Source of the DNA: Cenococcum geophilum 1.58
Lineage: Eukaryota > Ascomycota > Dothideomycetes > Gloniales > Gloniaceae
Length of the DNA stretch: 64,000 nt
Reading direction: 5' to 3'
Assembly (NCBI GenBank): GCA_001692895.1
Contig: KV748176.1
Location: 4,431,092 to 4,495,091, forward strand
A program made the translations under genes and the position numbers. The notes under the pieces are model-generated. The model ran no database searches and had not been told where the DNA came from. It saw nothing but the letters and a program-made list of their open reading frames with translations. Positions 1-8,139 of this stretch are shown in pieces (within the stretch, counting starts at the first letter, position 1; each line of letters begins with the position of its first letter).

Positions 1-1251
1 TATAGCGGCTATCTACTCTATACCCCATACGAACGGAACGTTCACTTATAGCAGTCGGAAGATTGGCTCTGCCTTTATTGCGAAGTCTTCCACCTATATT
101 TGGTAATACATAACAACTCCTATAAATGCTTAGGCAGACGTAACGTCTTTATAGTCTCTCTAGTAAATAATCTTTACAACTTTTAACTCTTCCGGATATC
201 GCCCCTTTTTATTATAGCGGTAACTAACTACTATAATCTCGTCCTTATAGAAATGAGACTTTACGCCTAAGATTGTATACCCAGCTCGTTCCAAATCTGT
301 AAGTACTCCGTCTAGCTATACAATATATTCTAGAATATATCTACGCACGCCTAAAAGGCTCTCTTCTCCATCATACACTATCTGTGGTCCTTTTACTATA
401 ATATTATCCAGAAACGGTAAGGCATAGTATGGGATGTGTCGCTCTAGAATCTTAGTAATTGTCCTTATAAACTAGGCTACTGAATTTGTTCCTCCTATAG
501 GTACCGTTATTTGTTATAGAAGTCCCAGAGGTATTATAAAGGCCGTTAGGTTCCTGCTTTCTACATTTAGCTCCAATTAGTTATATCTAGAGAAGAAGTT
601 AACTAGAGATATAACCTTACACCCCGCAAACTCCTTAGAAAACTTATTAGCATATAGCGGCAGATTTATATCCCTAATAGTTACTCGGTTAATATTTATC
701 GCCGCATTAATTAGCTAATACTTCTTGTGTTCCTTTTTACTTATAAGAAACCATAGATTCCTATATAGGCTTTTGCAATATTCTAGAGTCCCTTAAGCTA
801 GTTATTCTCATAACATATTTATTACTTCCCCTCGTAGGGCCCTTAGTATAGGGAAGTTTAGCACTTACTATACTTTATACGGTACAGTCTTAATCTTTAA
901 TAGTGGAGTTATATCTTTACTAACACAACCTATCTTAGAGAACTCCTATACTAGAGCTTCTTCTTGGTTAAACAACATGGCCTTAAAGATTTCTCGTTCT
1001 CTTAGCTAGAGGTCCCCTATAATTACACGCTCTAATTATTCTAGCTTTAGCTATACACCGTAGGCCAGCTTAGTATACCGCGGCTTAAGGAAATGATTAT
1101 ATAGACTAAGGGGCAACCCTTAAATAGACGCCTTTTGGCGACGTAAGGCCACTTCTCGCCACTCTATTATTCCTCCTATAACCATTCTATCTAGTACTAA
1201 TAAATTAACCAGGCGGACTTTCTCTACCTTTTGTTTATACGCAGTTGCTAC
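1..1251 (-). pseudogene. Gypsy A pol: reverse-transcriptase domain, RIP-degraded
   Basis: The minus-strand frame reads VATAYKQKVEKVRLVN near 1250, then an RT core: WFLISKKEHKKY (about 760-725), LINAAININRVTIRD, a stretch ending KFSKEFAGCKV, then RNLTAFIIPLGLL, GGTNSVA and LPFLDNIIVKG (about 410). LPFLDN occupies the place of the catalytic YxDD motif, with the second Asp changed to Asn. RT copies element RNA into cDNA inside the virus-like particle. Stop codons interrupt the frame at former Gln or Trp positions. The domain continues past the left edge of the window. The N-terminal VATAYKQK follows directly on the sequence at 2808 and above once the retroposon is removed, which confirms a single pol frame. 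Confidence 0.85.
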
Positions 1252-1264
1252 ACTTATAGCGTTC
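1252..1264 (+). repeat. Target-site duplication, left copy
   Basis: ACTTATAGCGTTC here is repeated exactly at 2795-2807, right after the A run. These are the two ends of the retroposon insertion in gypsy A. Confidence 0.75.
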
Positions 1265-1481
1265 GTCGTCTCCCCCTTCGCTCCTCCGTCGTCGTCTCCC
1301 CCTTCGCTCCTCCGTCGTCGTCTCCCCCTTCGCTCCTCCGTCGTCGTCTCCCCCTTCGCTCCTCCGTCGTCGTCTCCCCCTTCGGCTCCTCCGTCGTCGT
1401 CTCCCCCTTCGCTCCTCCGTCGTCGTCTCCCCCTTCGCTCCTCCGTCGTCGTCTCCCCCCTTCGCTCCTCCGTCGTCGTCG
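1265..1481 (+). repeat. 26-bp minisatellite, 8 units, lacking any CpA or TpG
   Basis: Eight head-to-tail copies of a 26-bp unit (two copies are 27 bp through one extra base), starting TCGTCGTCTCCCCC and ending CTCCTCCG, followed by a partial unit. The unit holds no CA or TG dinucleotide, so it offers no substrate to RIP on either strand. Because 26 is not a multiple of three, every frame cycles through three short peptides. The open frames here on both strands (TTTEERRGE / RRRRRSEGG / DDDGGAKGE on the minus strand) are by-products of the repeat, not evidence of a gene. Confidence 0.95.
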
Positions 1482-1499
1482 CTATGGCGCCCCGCAGGC

Positions 1500-1507
1500 T
1501 ATATAAG
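1500..1507 (+). promoter_or_regulatory. TATA-box-like site between the two minisatellites
   Basis: TATATAAG sits in the non-repeated 54-bp spacer between the arrays, inside a roughly palindromic GGCTATATAAGCCCC. It could be a core promoter of the retroposon or of the captured transcript. This is inference from one motif in an otherwise GC-rich spacer. Confidence 0.35.
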
Positions 1508-1535
1508 CCCCTAAAGGACACGTCACCGGACGCAA

Positions 1536-2064
1536 CCTCCCACCACAACTAGTCTACAGCCATCACGCTGCAGACGACCTCCACCCACAACTAGTCTACA
1601 GCCATCACGCTGCAGACGACCCCTCTCCAACCTGTCTACGGCCATCACGCTGCAGACGACCTCTCCACAACCTGTCTACGGCCATCACGCTGCAGACCTC
1701 TCCACAACCTGTCTACGGCCATCACGCTGCAGACGACCTCTCCACAACCTGTCTACGGCCATCGCGCTGCAAGACGACCTCTCCACAACCTGTCTACAGC
1801 CATCGCGCTGCAGACGACCTCCACAACCTGTCTACAGCCATCCGCGCTGCAGACGACCTCCACAACCTGTCTACGGCCATCGCGCTGCAGACGACCTCTC
1901 CACAAACCTGTCTACAGCCATCGCGCTGCAGACGACCTCCACAAACCTGTCTACAGCCATCGCGCTGCAGACGACCTTCCACAACCTGTCTACAGCCATC
2001 GCGCTGCAGACGACCTCCACAACCTGTCTACGGCCATCGCGCTGCAGACGACCTCTACCACAAC
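1536..2064 (+). repeat. 36-38-bp minisatellite, 13 units
   Basis: Thirteen copies of a unit containing CAACCTGTCTAC, then GCCATCGCG, then CTGCAGACGACC, differing by 1-3 base indels. The first two units carry CTAGTCTAC in place of CTGTCTAC. Positions toggle between CGGCC and CAGCC, and between TCGCG and TCACG; these are CpG-type changes, not the CpA changes of RIP. CpA and TpG sites are abundant and intact, so the array has largely escaped RIP although it lies inside a mutated element. The minus-strand frames across it are repeat shadows. Confidence 0.95.
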
Positions 2065-2795
2065 CGCCACCACCCGCCACAACATACCATACAATACCGC
2101 ACTATAGGCGTACCGCAGATGCGCAGATAGGGGTGGCTATAGTAGTAAGGGAGGGGAAGGGACCGGCCCGTGTTACTTTAGCACGTTAAATCTAAGGTTG
2201 TATAGGCGAATTGGTGTTTATACCCCTATACAAGACAACTTCGTGAAAATTTTCCTATGGGAGTAGGTTTATGTAACGAGGTTCGCCCTTATAAAATACC
2301 ATTAGTAGGTTATTTTTGGGGAGAGTACCTATTAATTACTAATTCCCTACCCATTTCTTTAGCAAGGAGAAGAGATAGGGTACAGGATAAAAAGTCGCCT
2401 TTAGGGGTAATTGGTAGGCTGCTTCCAAGCTAGCAAGCTATTGTAACGCCTCTTATTCTTAAGTGCAAAACTATTTAATAAAAATCTTTCTTTTAGAGCG
2501 CTTTTTCTACTCTAGGAACGGCAGAATACGGCAGAAATAGATAAAAGAGCCAGGATTTCCTTTTTTGGTGTAAACTGGACCATAGTAAGCAAAATACCAG
2601 AACGAAAAAACACCAGTCGCTAGAGCTCCCCTAGCATTTTAAAAACGGGCCAGAGTGTCCACTTAGCTACTAGTACATGTTAAGCTGCCTAGGAAGGATT
2701 CATGTATATAGAACTATAGCGCCATAGCCTAAAGGCTGCATGCGCAGTATTGTACGTAGTATAATACAACGGATATAAAAAAAAAAAAAAAAAAA
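2065..2795 (+). other. Unique 3' portion and poly(A) tail of the retroposon
   Basis: About 710 bp with no long open frame and no similarity that I recognise to gag, pol or an LTR, ending in 19 A. It keeps more CpA than the gypsy A sequence on either side. A GAGGTTCGCC near 2279 recalls a pol III B box, but no correctly spaced A box was found. This could be the 3' end of a LINE, a SINE body or part of a host transcript; the sequence does not decide. Confidence 0.5.
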
Positions 2796-2807
2796 CTTAT
2801 AGCGTTC
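2795..2807 (+). repeat. Target-site duplication, right copy
   Basis: Exact copy of 1252-1264. The first A may belong to the poly(A) tail, making the duplication 12 or 13 bp. Confidence 0.75.
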
Positions 2808-3700
2808 TATCGGGCCTTTCTCCTATAGCCTTCCATTTACATCGTAAATAAATCTATTATCTTTAATATTCGATATATAAGGGATCCAGCCTTCGCTTTA
2901 AACACTAGCTTCTACCTTCCTTCTAAGTACTTCTTTAGGACTTCCTTTGACGTTTTACTATCGAGCTCTCTCTATCCAGCGTTATGCTCTTCTTCCCGTC
3001 AATTGCCCTGTTTAGCGGATATCCAAAATAGTAGACGCCCTTATTAAAGTCGCACCTTATTTCCCTCCTCTTTGTCCTCCTTATCCTAATACGCCGGGTT
3101 ATAAGTAACCCTAGATATAATCCTAGCGGTTATACCAGTTACACGTTTCCTAAACTACTGCCTATACTAATTCCTTTATCTAGTCTAAGGAACATTACGT
3201 CCTTATAGGATGTTAAGAACCTTATTTTAACTCCGCTATCTTTTAATTAAATAATATAAGATACCTAGCTTATTACTATTCACTGCGTTACCAGTCTAGC
3301 CCTTACTAACTACGGCTTACTAAGTATTACCTTATATAACATTTCTCCCACAGTAATAAAAGGCATAGATATTAAGACGTCCCCTATAACTATAGGGGCT
3401 ATATACACCAATCTAATAAACTTAGACTAAGTCCCATTTGCAGACATTAGATATACGCCCTATAACTATAGGGGCAGACTTAATATCGGTAAGCCATATT
3501 ATAGAGCCACACTTTCCTTAATAAGGTTAAGCTCCGCTCCAGAGTTAATTAAGCACTTAACCCTTTTGTCTCCTATCTATGCTTCCACCTTTAGATATTA
3601 TCATTAAAACTAGGTAAATCCTACTTCCCGTTTAATCTAGTCTACCTCCACAGTTATTAGGCCAGCTTAATCAGTATAAAACGTTAGGTACGCCGACGAT
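2808..3700 (-). pseudogene. Gypsy A pol: protease domain and protease-RT linker
   Basis: Minus strand. Around 3560 the frame reads CLINSGAELNLI, a retropepsin active-site motif with Asp changed to Asn. It is followed by LMSANGT, FIRLVYIAPIVIGDVLI and a YKVIL stretch ending the typical gypsy protease fold (about 3480-3270). The enzyme would cleave Gag-Pol in the particle. The frame then runs toward VATAYKQK at 1251, interrupted only by the retroposon insertion. Several RIP stops are present. Confidence 0.7.
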
Positions 3701-3989
3701 ATAAATGCCTTAACACCCTCTTGCTTTTATTAGTAAGGCTCTGTAAGAGGTAGTAGAAGAGGCTTAAAGAATAACCTTATGACTTTAGGCATATACACGA
3801 GGCAGTCACTAACAGTAACTTTAATAGTTTTTAACAAGATCTTGTCCGCCATTACAGTTAGGCTTAGGACGTTCCCTTTTAGTATATCTATTATCCTAAC
3901 CGGCTTTAGTCGCGGTGCTTTAGCGGTCGCAATTACTTCCGTTCCTTATTCTACTTCTCTTCTTAGCTATTTAGAATAGTCCATTTTAT

Positions 3990-5870
3990 TAGTCTCCTTA
4001 TTGCTTACTAGTGATTAGGGGGCCTGCCGCTATAGTTATAGTGCGATTTAGACATGTCCTCCTGGTTGTATATTTCGAATTATTGCCAGTTACGAACCAG
4101 TCGGTTTTAGAGGTAGTTTCGTTACCCTTACGTCTCCTCTCAGCTTCCTAAGATCGTATAACCATGTCGTAGGCTGCGACTGGGTTGCTGCTCCTACTAG
4201 ATTAATGTATACCGACTCCACTTAATACATATCTTCCTAGGACTCGCTGAGCTCTTCTTTACTTTTAGCGCCATTGCTTTCTACGAGCTCTACTAAGGAC
4301 GCATTTAGTTAAATGCCTATCGCCGTCGTATTGGGATCAATATTTGCATTCTGCCTTAGCCAGTCTTTAATAAACTAAATTCGATGGTTGCTTAGTAAAT
4401 ATAGGAGTGGATTTCCTAGGCGCTAACGTGTTCTAGTACAGATTTGGTTATTCTTATTTATATGCAGGAACCCCCAGCTAACTAGTTCTTAGAGCTCTAG
4501 GTATTAGTTAATAAAATAATAAGGGCCTCCACATCTATAATACGTCTTAGCTTATACCTGGTATGCACCAAAGTTTCCTAGTCCTCTATACCTTCCTAGG
4601 CCTAGCTTATATCGCTCTTATAGCGCCCCCTTATAGGACGGCAGTAGTCTGTTATTATTCGTTACCGGTTATAGACCTGCTTATTCTTAACGCACTAACG
4701 CCTTATTTAGGAGCTGTATATACCATATCGGGTCTTAGCAAATCCTATTAAGGAACGTTATTAAAGATATAACGCTTGCCAATTTAACCGTCCCAAGATT
4801 AAGCTTCTGGAGTTAACTAGTAAGGTTCTCTAGCTTAGGATCCGTCTCTTAGGTCATTTAACGGGCACTTGCCGACTTATTTAGCTAAGAGACTATAGGC
4901 GGCTAAAGAGCAGCATCTCTCTAGTTTAATATAGCCGGCTGCTGCTTACGGAATTATCTAACCAGCTAACGGAGACCTTGCTCTTTAGGGTTTATTATTA
5001 ATAAGCGGTCTACGCCCTTATGCGAATTAAGCCTATCTTCTACAGCCCTCCTTAATAGGTAGAAGTTAAAAGACTCTTATTTATCCGGGTTAGCTCCTGT
5101 CTTAGTTATAGTATGTTTTTAATATTTAAATAAGAGTCCTTTTGCAAACCAGTATCCTCATTTACGGTTTTCTAAATTGCCAGCTTTAGTAACCTTCTAG
5201 GAAATTAGTATAAATTGTCTATAGTACTCGCGTATACTACTAGGTGGGTTATTCCTGCACTACAGTATATACGCTTTTAAGAATTCTACCGTCTTAACTT
5301 ATTAAAAGTAGTTACTTCCTTAGTAGTCTGTCCGAAGCTTTCCTATAAATTCCGTCTATCTGCTAATGATAAACTTAGGTAAACTTCGGATCTAGGTCCC
5401 TATCTAATAGTCGCAATATTCCAGAAGTCCTTAATACTTCTTATTGTTTGTAACACAGTGCTAAATGCATAGTCGCTTATACTGTTTAATAAATTGCAAT
5501 ACGTTTTATCCCGTAAAGTAAAGAGTCCCTAGAGTTCCTAGAGCTAGCATAGGCTAGGCCATAACATATACCTTATCTTATTCTATTAGTGGTTTATCAC
5601 AAGGTAACGGACTAGCAGTTTCTCCTAGGATAGGTAAGTTAACCTCCTAGTTCTTGTCCTCTCTTTACTAAAGGTTATTAGTTCTAGACGTTATAGAAGT
5701 TGGGTCTAGTACCGCATCCTCTAGGTTAGGAAAACTTTATAGGTTAATAGGCTGCCTACTTCCTTCTCTATCGTCATTATAGAATAGGCCTAGTATCCCT
5801 AGTATTCCCTTTATCGGTCCTATCGCCATTACTCTTATAAATTTAAGGGAGGCTTATATAAATGCTAGAA
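3990..5870 (-). pseudogene. Gypsy A gag, RIP-degraded
   Basis: The minus-strand frame fragments match a gypsy capsid: ISDYAFSTVLQTIRSIKDFW (about 5450), ITHLVVYASTIDNLY, then KTVNEDTGLQKDSYLN and a KIGLIRI stretch (about 5150-4950). A degraded nucleocapsid-like PGGHV segment lies near 4050. Gag forms the virus-like particle and binds element RNA. An ATG near 5830 opens a run MAIGPIKGILGIL that may be the start. Some tracts keep over 60 codons without a stop. The short plus-strand frames at 3779-3979 and 4563-4751 are antisense shadows. Confidence 0.6.
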
Positions 5871-6299
5871 GAATTATATAGACCGTTGTAAATATAGTAA
5901 ATGAAAAATTAAAGACTTCTTTCTGCTAGTCCTAATACATTATAACCCTCTCTTTTATCCTCCGTCCTGCCGTACCCTGTGCTCACATTCCCACTCCTAG
6001 TCGTCTATTCCGTCTACTATAGGTCTTGGATAACAATCTCCAAAAGTGTTATTAACTTATCTTAATAATAGTGGTGTCTGCGCGTACATCGCTAGTAGTT
6101 CCGTGCTTAATTTCCGCACCTATTAGTGACTTAACGGCTTCCGGTAATAGTGACTTAATAGTTTTCGGTCCTTCTATAGCTGCAGCATGTTCCTATACGT
6201 CTCCTATGTATATAGCACTAGACTTCTAATCCAAAGAGCTTGCCGTCGTCCCCACGTAGAATGCCATATATAGTGGTATACGCGGTCCCTCTTAGATAG

Positions 6300-6535
6300 T
6301 AAGTCACAGTGCTGTCAGGTCTGCCGGTCGGTCATAGTCAGTTAGTGGAAATCAGTAGGAAAGCAGTCAGTAAGAAGAGAAGAAAAGAGTGTATTTTGTG
6401 TCCCTCGTGCCTGTCCAAGTTGTTAAAGACTCTAAAGGCTCTAGACCGATCTATATAACTTGTGGAAGGCCTAGGCTCTCCCAAAGCTATGCCTAATCTA
6501 GATGTTAAATCTAGGGGCCAAATCACACCACCACA
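6300..6535 (-). repeat. Probable 5' LTR of gypsy A
   Basis: Read on the minus strand it starts TGTGGTGGTGTGATTTGG at 6535, exactly at the junction with a copia LTR fragment. Position and strand fit a 5' LTR ahead of gag. The inner boundary is not determined, since the partner LTR is outside the window. The segment 6240-6535 is much less RIP-mutated than the rest of A; the 62-codon open frame in it has no coding support. Confidence 0.45.
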
Positions 6536-6584
6536 ATACTATCTACGAACCGTAGCTACGTGATATCCCCTTATGTAACCAACA
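6536..6584 (+). repeat. Copia E/J-family LTR, 3' terminal fragment
   Basis: ATACTATCTACGAACCGTAG through to GTAACCAACA is the reverse complement of the LTR ends at 22053, 24735, 32576 and 37030, so this copy lies in the opposite orientation. It ends with the canonical CCAACA at 6584 and is then followed by gypsy D integrase. It marks a copia insertion in D that was later split by gypsy A. The rest of the LTR should lie left of the window. Confidence 0.8.
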
Positions 6585-7637
6585 CCGTTAACTGCTTTAT
6601 TTAATTAGCGAAGTTATATATATTAATTAGTTAAATCCTCTTAATCGTATATTCTGTTATATTAATTTTAGGTTATAGTTTAAATCTAAATTAAGGGTTT
6701 TATCCGTAGGTTATATAGAATAGTATTACGCCTATTAATTTATTTCTTGTATTATTTATAGTAAACTTAGCTAAAGGTAGCCACTTTTCCTAGTTCTCTT
6801 ATAGGTAGGAGTAGTATATTTATAGGTATTATTCTATAATTACGTTCGCAATTTTAGCTTAACTATCTATTTTTAGATAAAATACAGTTAAGAGTTATAT
6901 TTATATATTTAATTGTTTATATAAGGCTTATTAAAAGTCTAAAATAAACTAGCTTCTAGAGTTAGATATTATTAAATTAGGAAGTCTATATAGCTTAAAG
7001 ACGTACTTAATAAAATATTTGGCTACTAATATTATATTAATTAAATCTATAGGAATTATATATCGTATTTTTATAAGACGGTTAATAACTACTATAACAT
7101 TAATAAACCTATTACTATTAAGTAGGTTAACTATAAAGTTAATTAAAATATCCTGCTATTTTTGCATTGGAATTAGTAATAGGCAAAGTACTTCTTACTT
7201 CTTTATATAAGAGGTCTTCCTACACACGTATATTTTGTATACTTAAATATATTTTTATATATAGTTATATATTATAGGCCAGTAATATACTTATTAAATA
7301 ATCTTATAGGTCTTTATATAGCCTAAATACCCTACTATAAGGGAATTATATATAAATTTAAGTATCTTAAATTATAAGGGTTTAGAATTCGGGATTACTA
7401 TTTTCTATTAATAGTATAACCAATTATTACAGATTTCGCATTTAGCGAGTATAATATCCTTATATTACCATTTTCCTATTTAAATTGCTTTTATTATATC
7501 TACTATCTAAAAGTCGTTCTTATATTTATATTCTATTAATTTATTAATTTTTATATCCTACTTATTAATTTCCAATTTATTCCTATTAAGCTCCGCATTA
7601 AAAAATATAGAGTATAGTTTTTTAAAGCGTTTAGGAG
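6585..7637 (-). pseudogene. Gypsy D integrase, 3' truncated
   Basis: The minus-strand frame runs CEICNNW (zinc-binding part, about 7430), LIVGYLGYIKTYKII, then DILINFIVNLLNSNRFINVI (core, first catalytic Asp mutated, about 7170-7110), then LPNLIISNSRS (second Asp region), VFYLKIDS, and a tail KWLPLAKFTINNTRNKLIGV. Integrase would join element cDNA to chromosomal DNA. The frame is cut at 6584 by the copia LTR fragment. Its other end is at the copia B insertion (TSD AGGAG, 7633-7637). The plus-strand frame at 7019-7210 is a shadow. Confidence 0.85.
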
Positions 7638-7807
7638 TGTCGGTATACTCGCTTTATTAATAGGCACAAATATCACTATATAATACGTATACGGTATTAA
7701 AGTTAGTAGTTAATTAATTATCTAGAAGTAAGGGGTTGCTCTAAAGTTAGGTTAGCTAGCCTTACTTTATAGTTTCGTAACCACATTATATAACTAACAT
7801 TCCGACA
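7638..7807 (-). repeat. Copia B 3' LTR (170 bp)
   Basis: Pairs with 13693-13862. On the plus strand it begins TGTCGGTATACTCGC and ends ATTCCGACA. Confidence 0.92.
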
Positions 7808-7980
7808 CTAGAGCAACTCTAAAAAGAAGGCTAATCTACACTCTAAAGTTAAGTTTACTTTTAGACTATTTATAGCATATACGTAATAGTTAGAGATCTA
7901 ATTAATACGTAATAGCTTCCATGCTCCTTTTATAGGTCCGTAATTATAAGAAGAATTATTAGGGGTAGTAGGTTAATATA

Positions 7981-8050
7981 TCGCGAGGGTCGCTAAGGCG
8001 CTAGTGGTAAGCGAGCTAATAGCGATTTTCTATCCCGGGGATGGAAAATC
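7981..8050 (-). repeat. Hairpin plus GC-rich module in the copia B 3' region
   Basis: Bases 8024-8050 form a near-perfect 27-bp palindrome centred on CCCGGGG. Next to it lies a block whose reverse complement reads ATTAGCTCGCTTACC then ACTAGCGCCTTAGCGAC. The same hairpin and block recur in copia C at 20418-20488, and the block alone recurs in both LTRs of gypsy F. It lies between the end of pol and the 3' LTR. The function is unknown; it could be an RNA structure or a shared captured sequence. Confidence 0.8.
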
Positions 8051-8139
8051 CTAATTAGCTAGTTAAATTTAGGGTCCGTACCGTTATAATTAGTTACCTA
8101 ACGCTAAGCTAAATCTAAGTTCGTTTGTTTAACCTATCC

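Larger units (their letters stand above)
1265..2795 (+). mobile_element. Composite poly(A) retroposon of two minisatellites plus a unique tail (SVA-like architecture)
   Basis: The insert interrupts the gypsy A pol frame. It ends in 19 consecutive A (2777-2795) and is flanked by a 13-bp direct repeat ACTTATAGCGTTC (1252-1264 and 2795-2807; one A is shared with the tail). A poly(A) tail and a TSD of this length are the marks of target-primed reverse transcription by a LINE machinery. From 5' to 3' it holds a 26-bp C-rich minisatellite, a short TATA-containing stretch, a 36-38-bp minisatellite and about 710 bp of unique sequence. I see no reverse-transcriptase frame, so it appears non-autonomous. 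Cleaning it out restores a continuous pol frame across 1251/2808. It is GC-rich and keeps many CpA sites, unlike its host element. It could instead be a retrocopy of a minisatellite-bearing transcript. Confidence 0.75.
1..6535 (-). mobile_element. Ty3/gypsy element A, RIP-degraded, 5' portion (continues past left edge)
   Basis: Read on the minus strand the order is a probable LTR (6535 to about 6300), gag (about 5850-3990), protease (about 3650-3200), then reverse transcriptase (1251 to 1), with RNase H, integrase and the 3' LTR beyond base 1. The order is that of Ty3/gypsy. The element begins exactly where a copia LTR fragment (6536-6584) starts, so A probably inserted into that LTR; its second TSD would lie outside the window. 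It is interrupted at 1265-2795 by a poly(A) retroposon. Frames are full of TAG and TAA at former Gln and Trp codons, which is the RIP signature. The whole element is a non-functional relic. Confidence 0.85.

Noticed and set aside
1120..1548. 142-residue minus-strand and 91-residue plus-strand open frames
   Set aside because: They are read through a 26-bp tandem array lacking stops in any frame; the C-terminal part of the minus-strand frame is the start of the gypsy A RT segment.
1794..2080. Two minus-strand frames with repeated CSAMAVDR phrases
   Set aside because: Shadows of the 36-38-bp minisatellite in two frames.
2130..2290. tRNA-type SINE head with A and B boxes
   Set aside because: TGGCTATAGTAG (about 2134) and GAGGTTCGCC (2279) are imperfect and about 150 bp apart, too far for a tRNA-like promoter.
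6338..6526. 62-residue minus-strand frame with few stops
   Set aside because: Lies inside the probable 5' LTR of gypsy A; open only because this part is lightly RIP-mutated.
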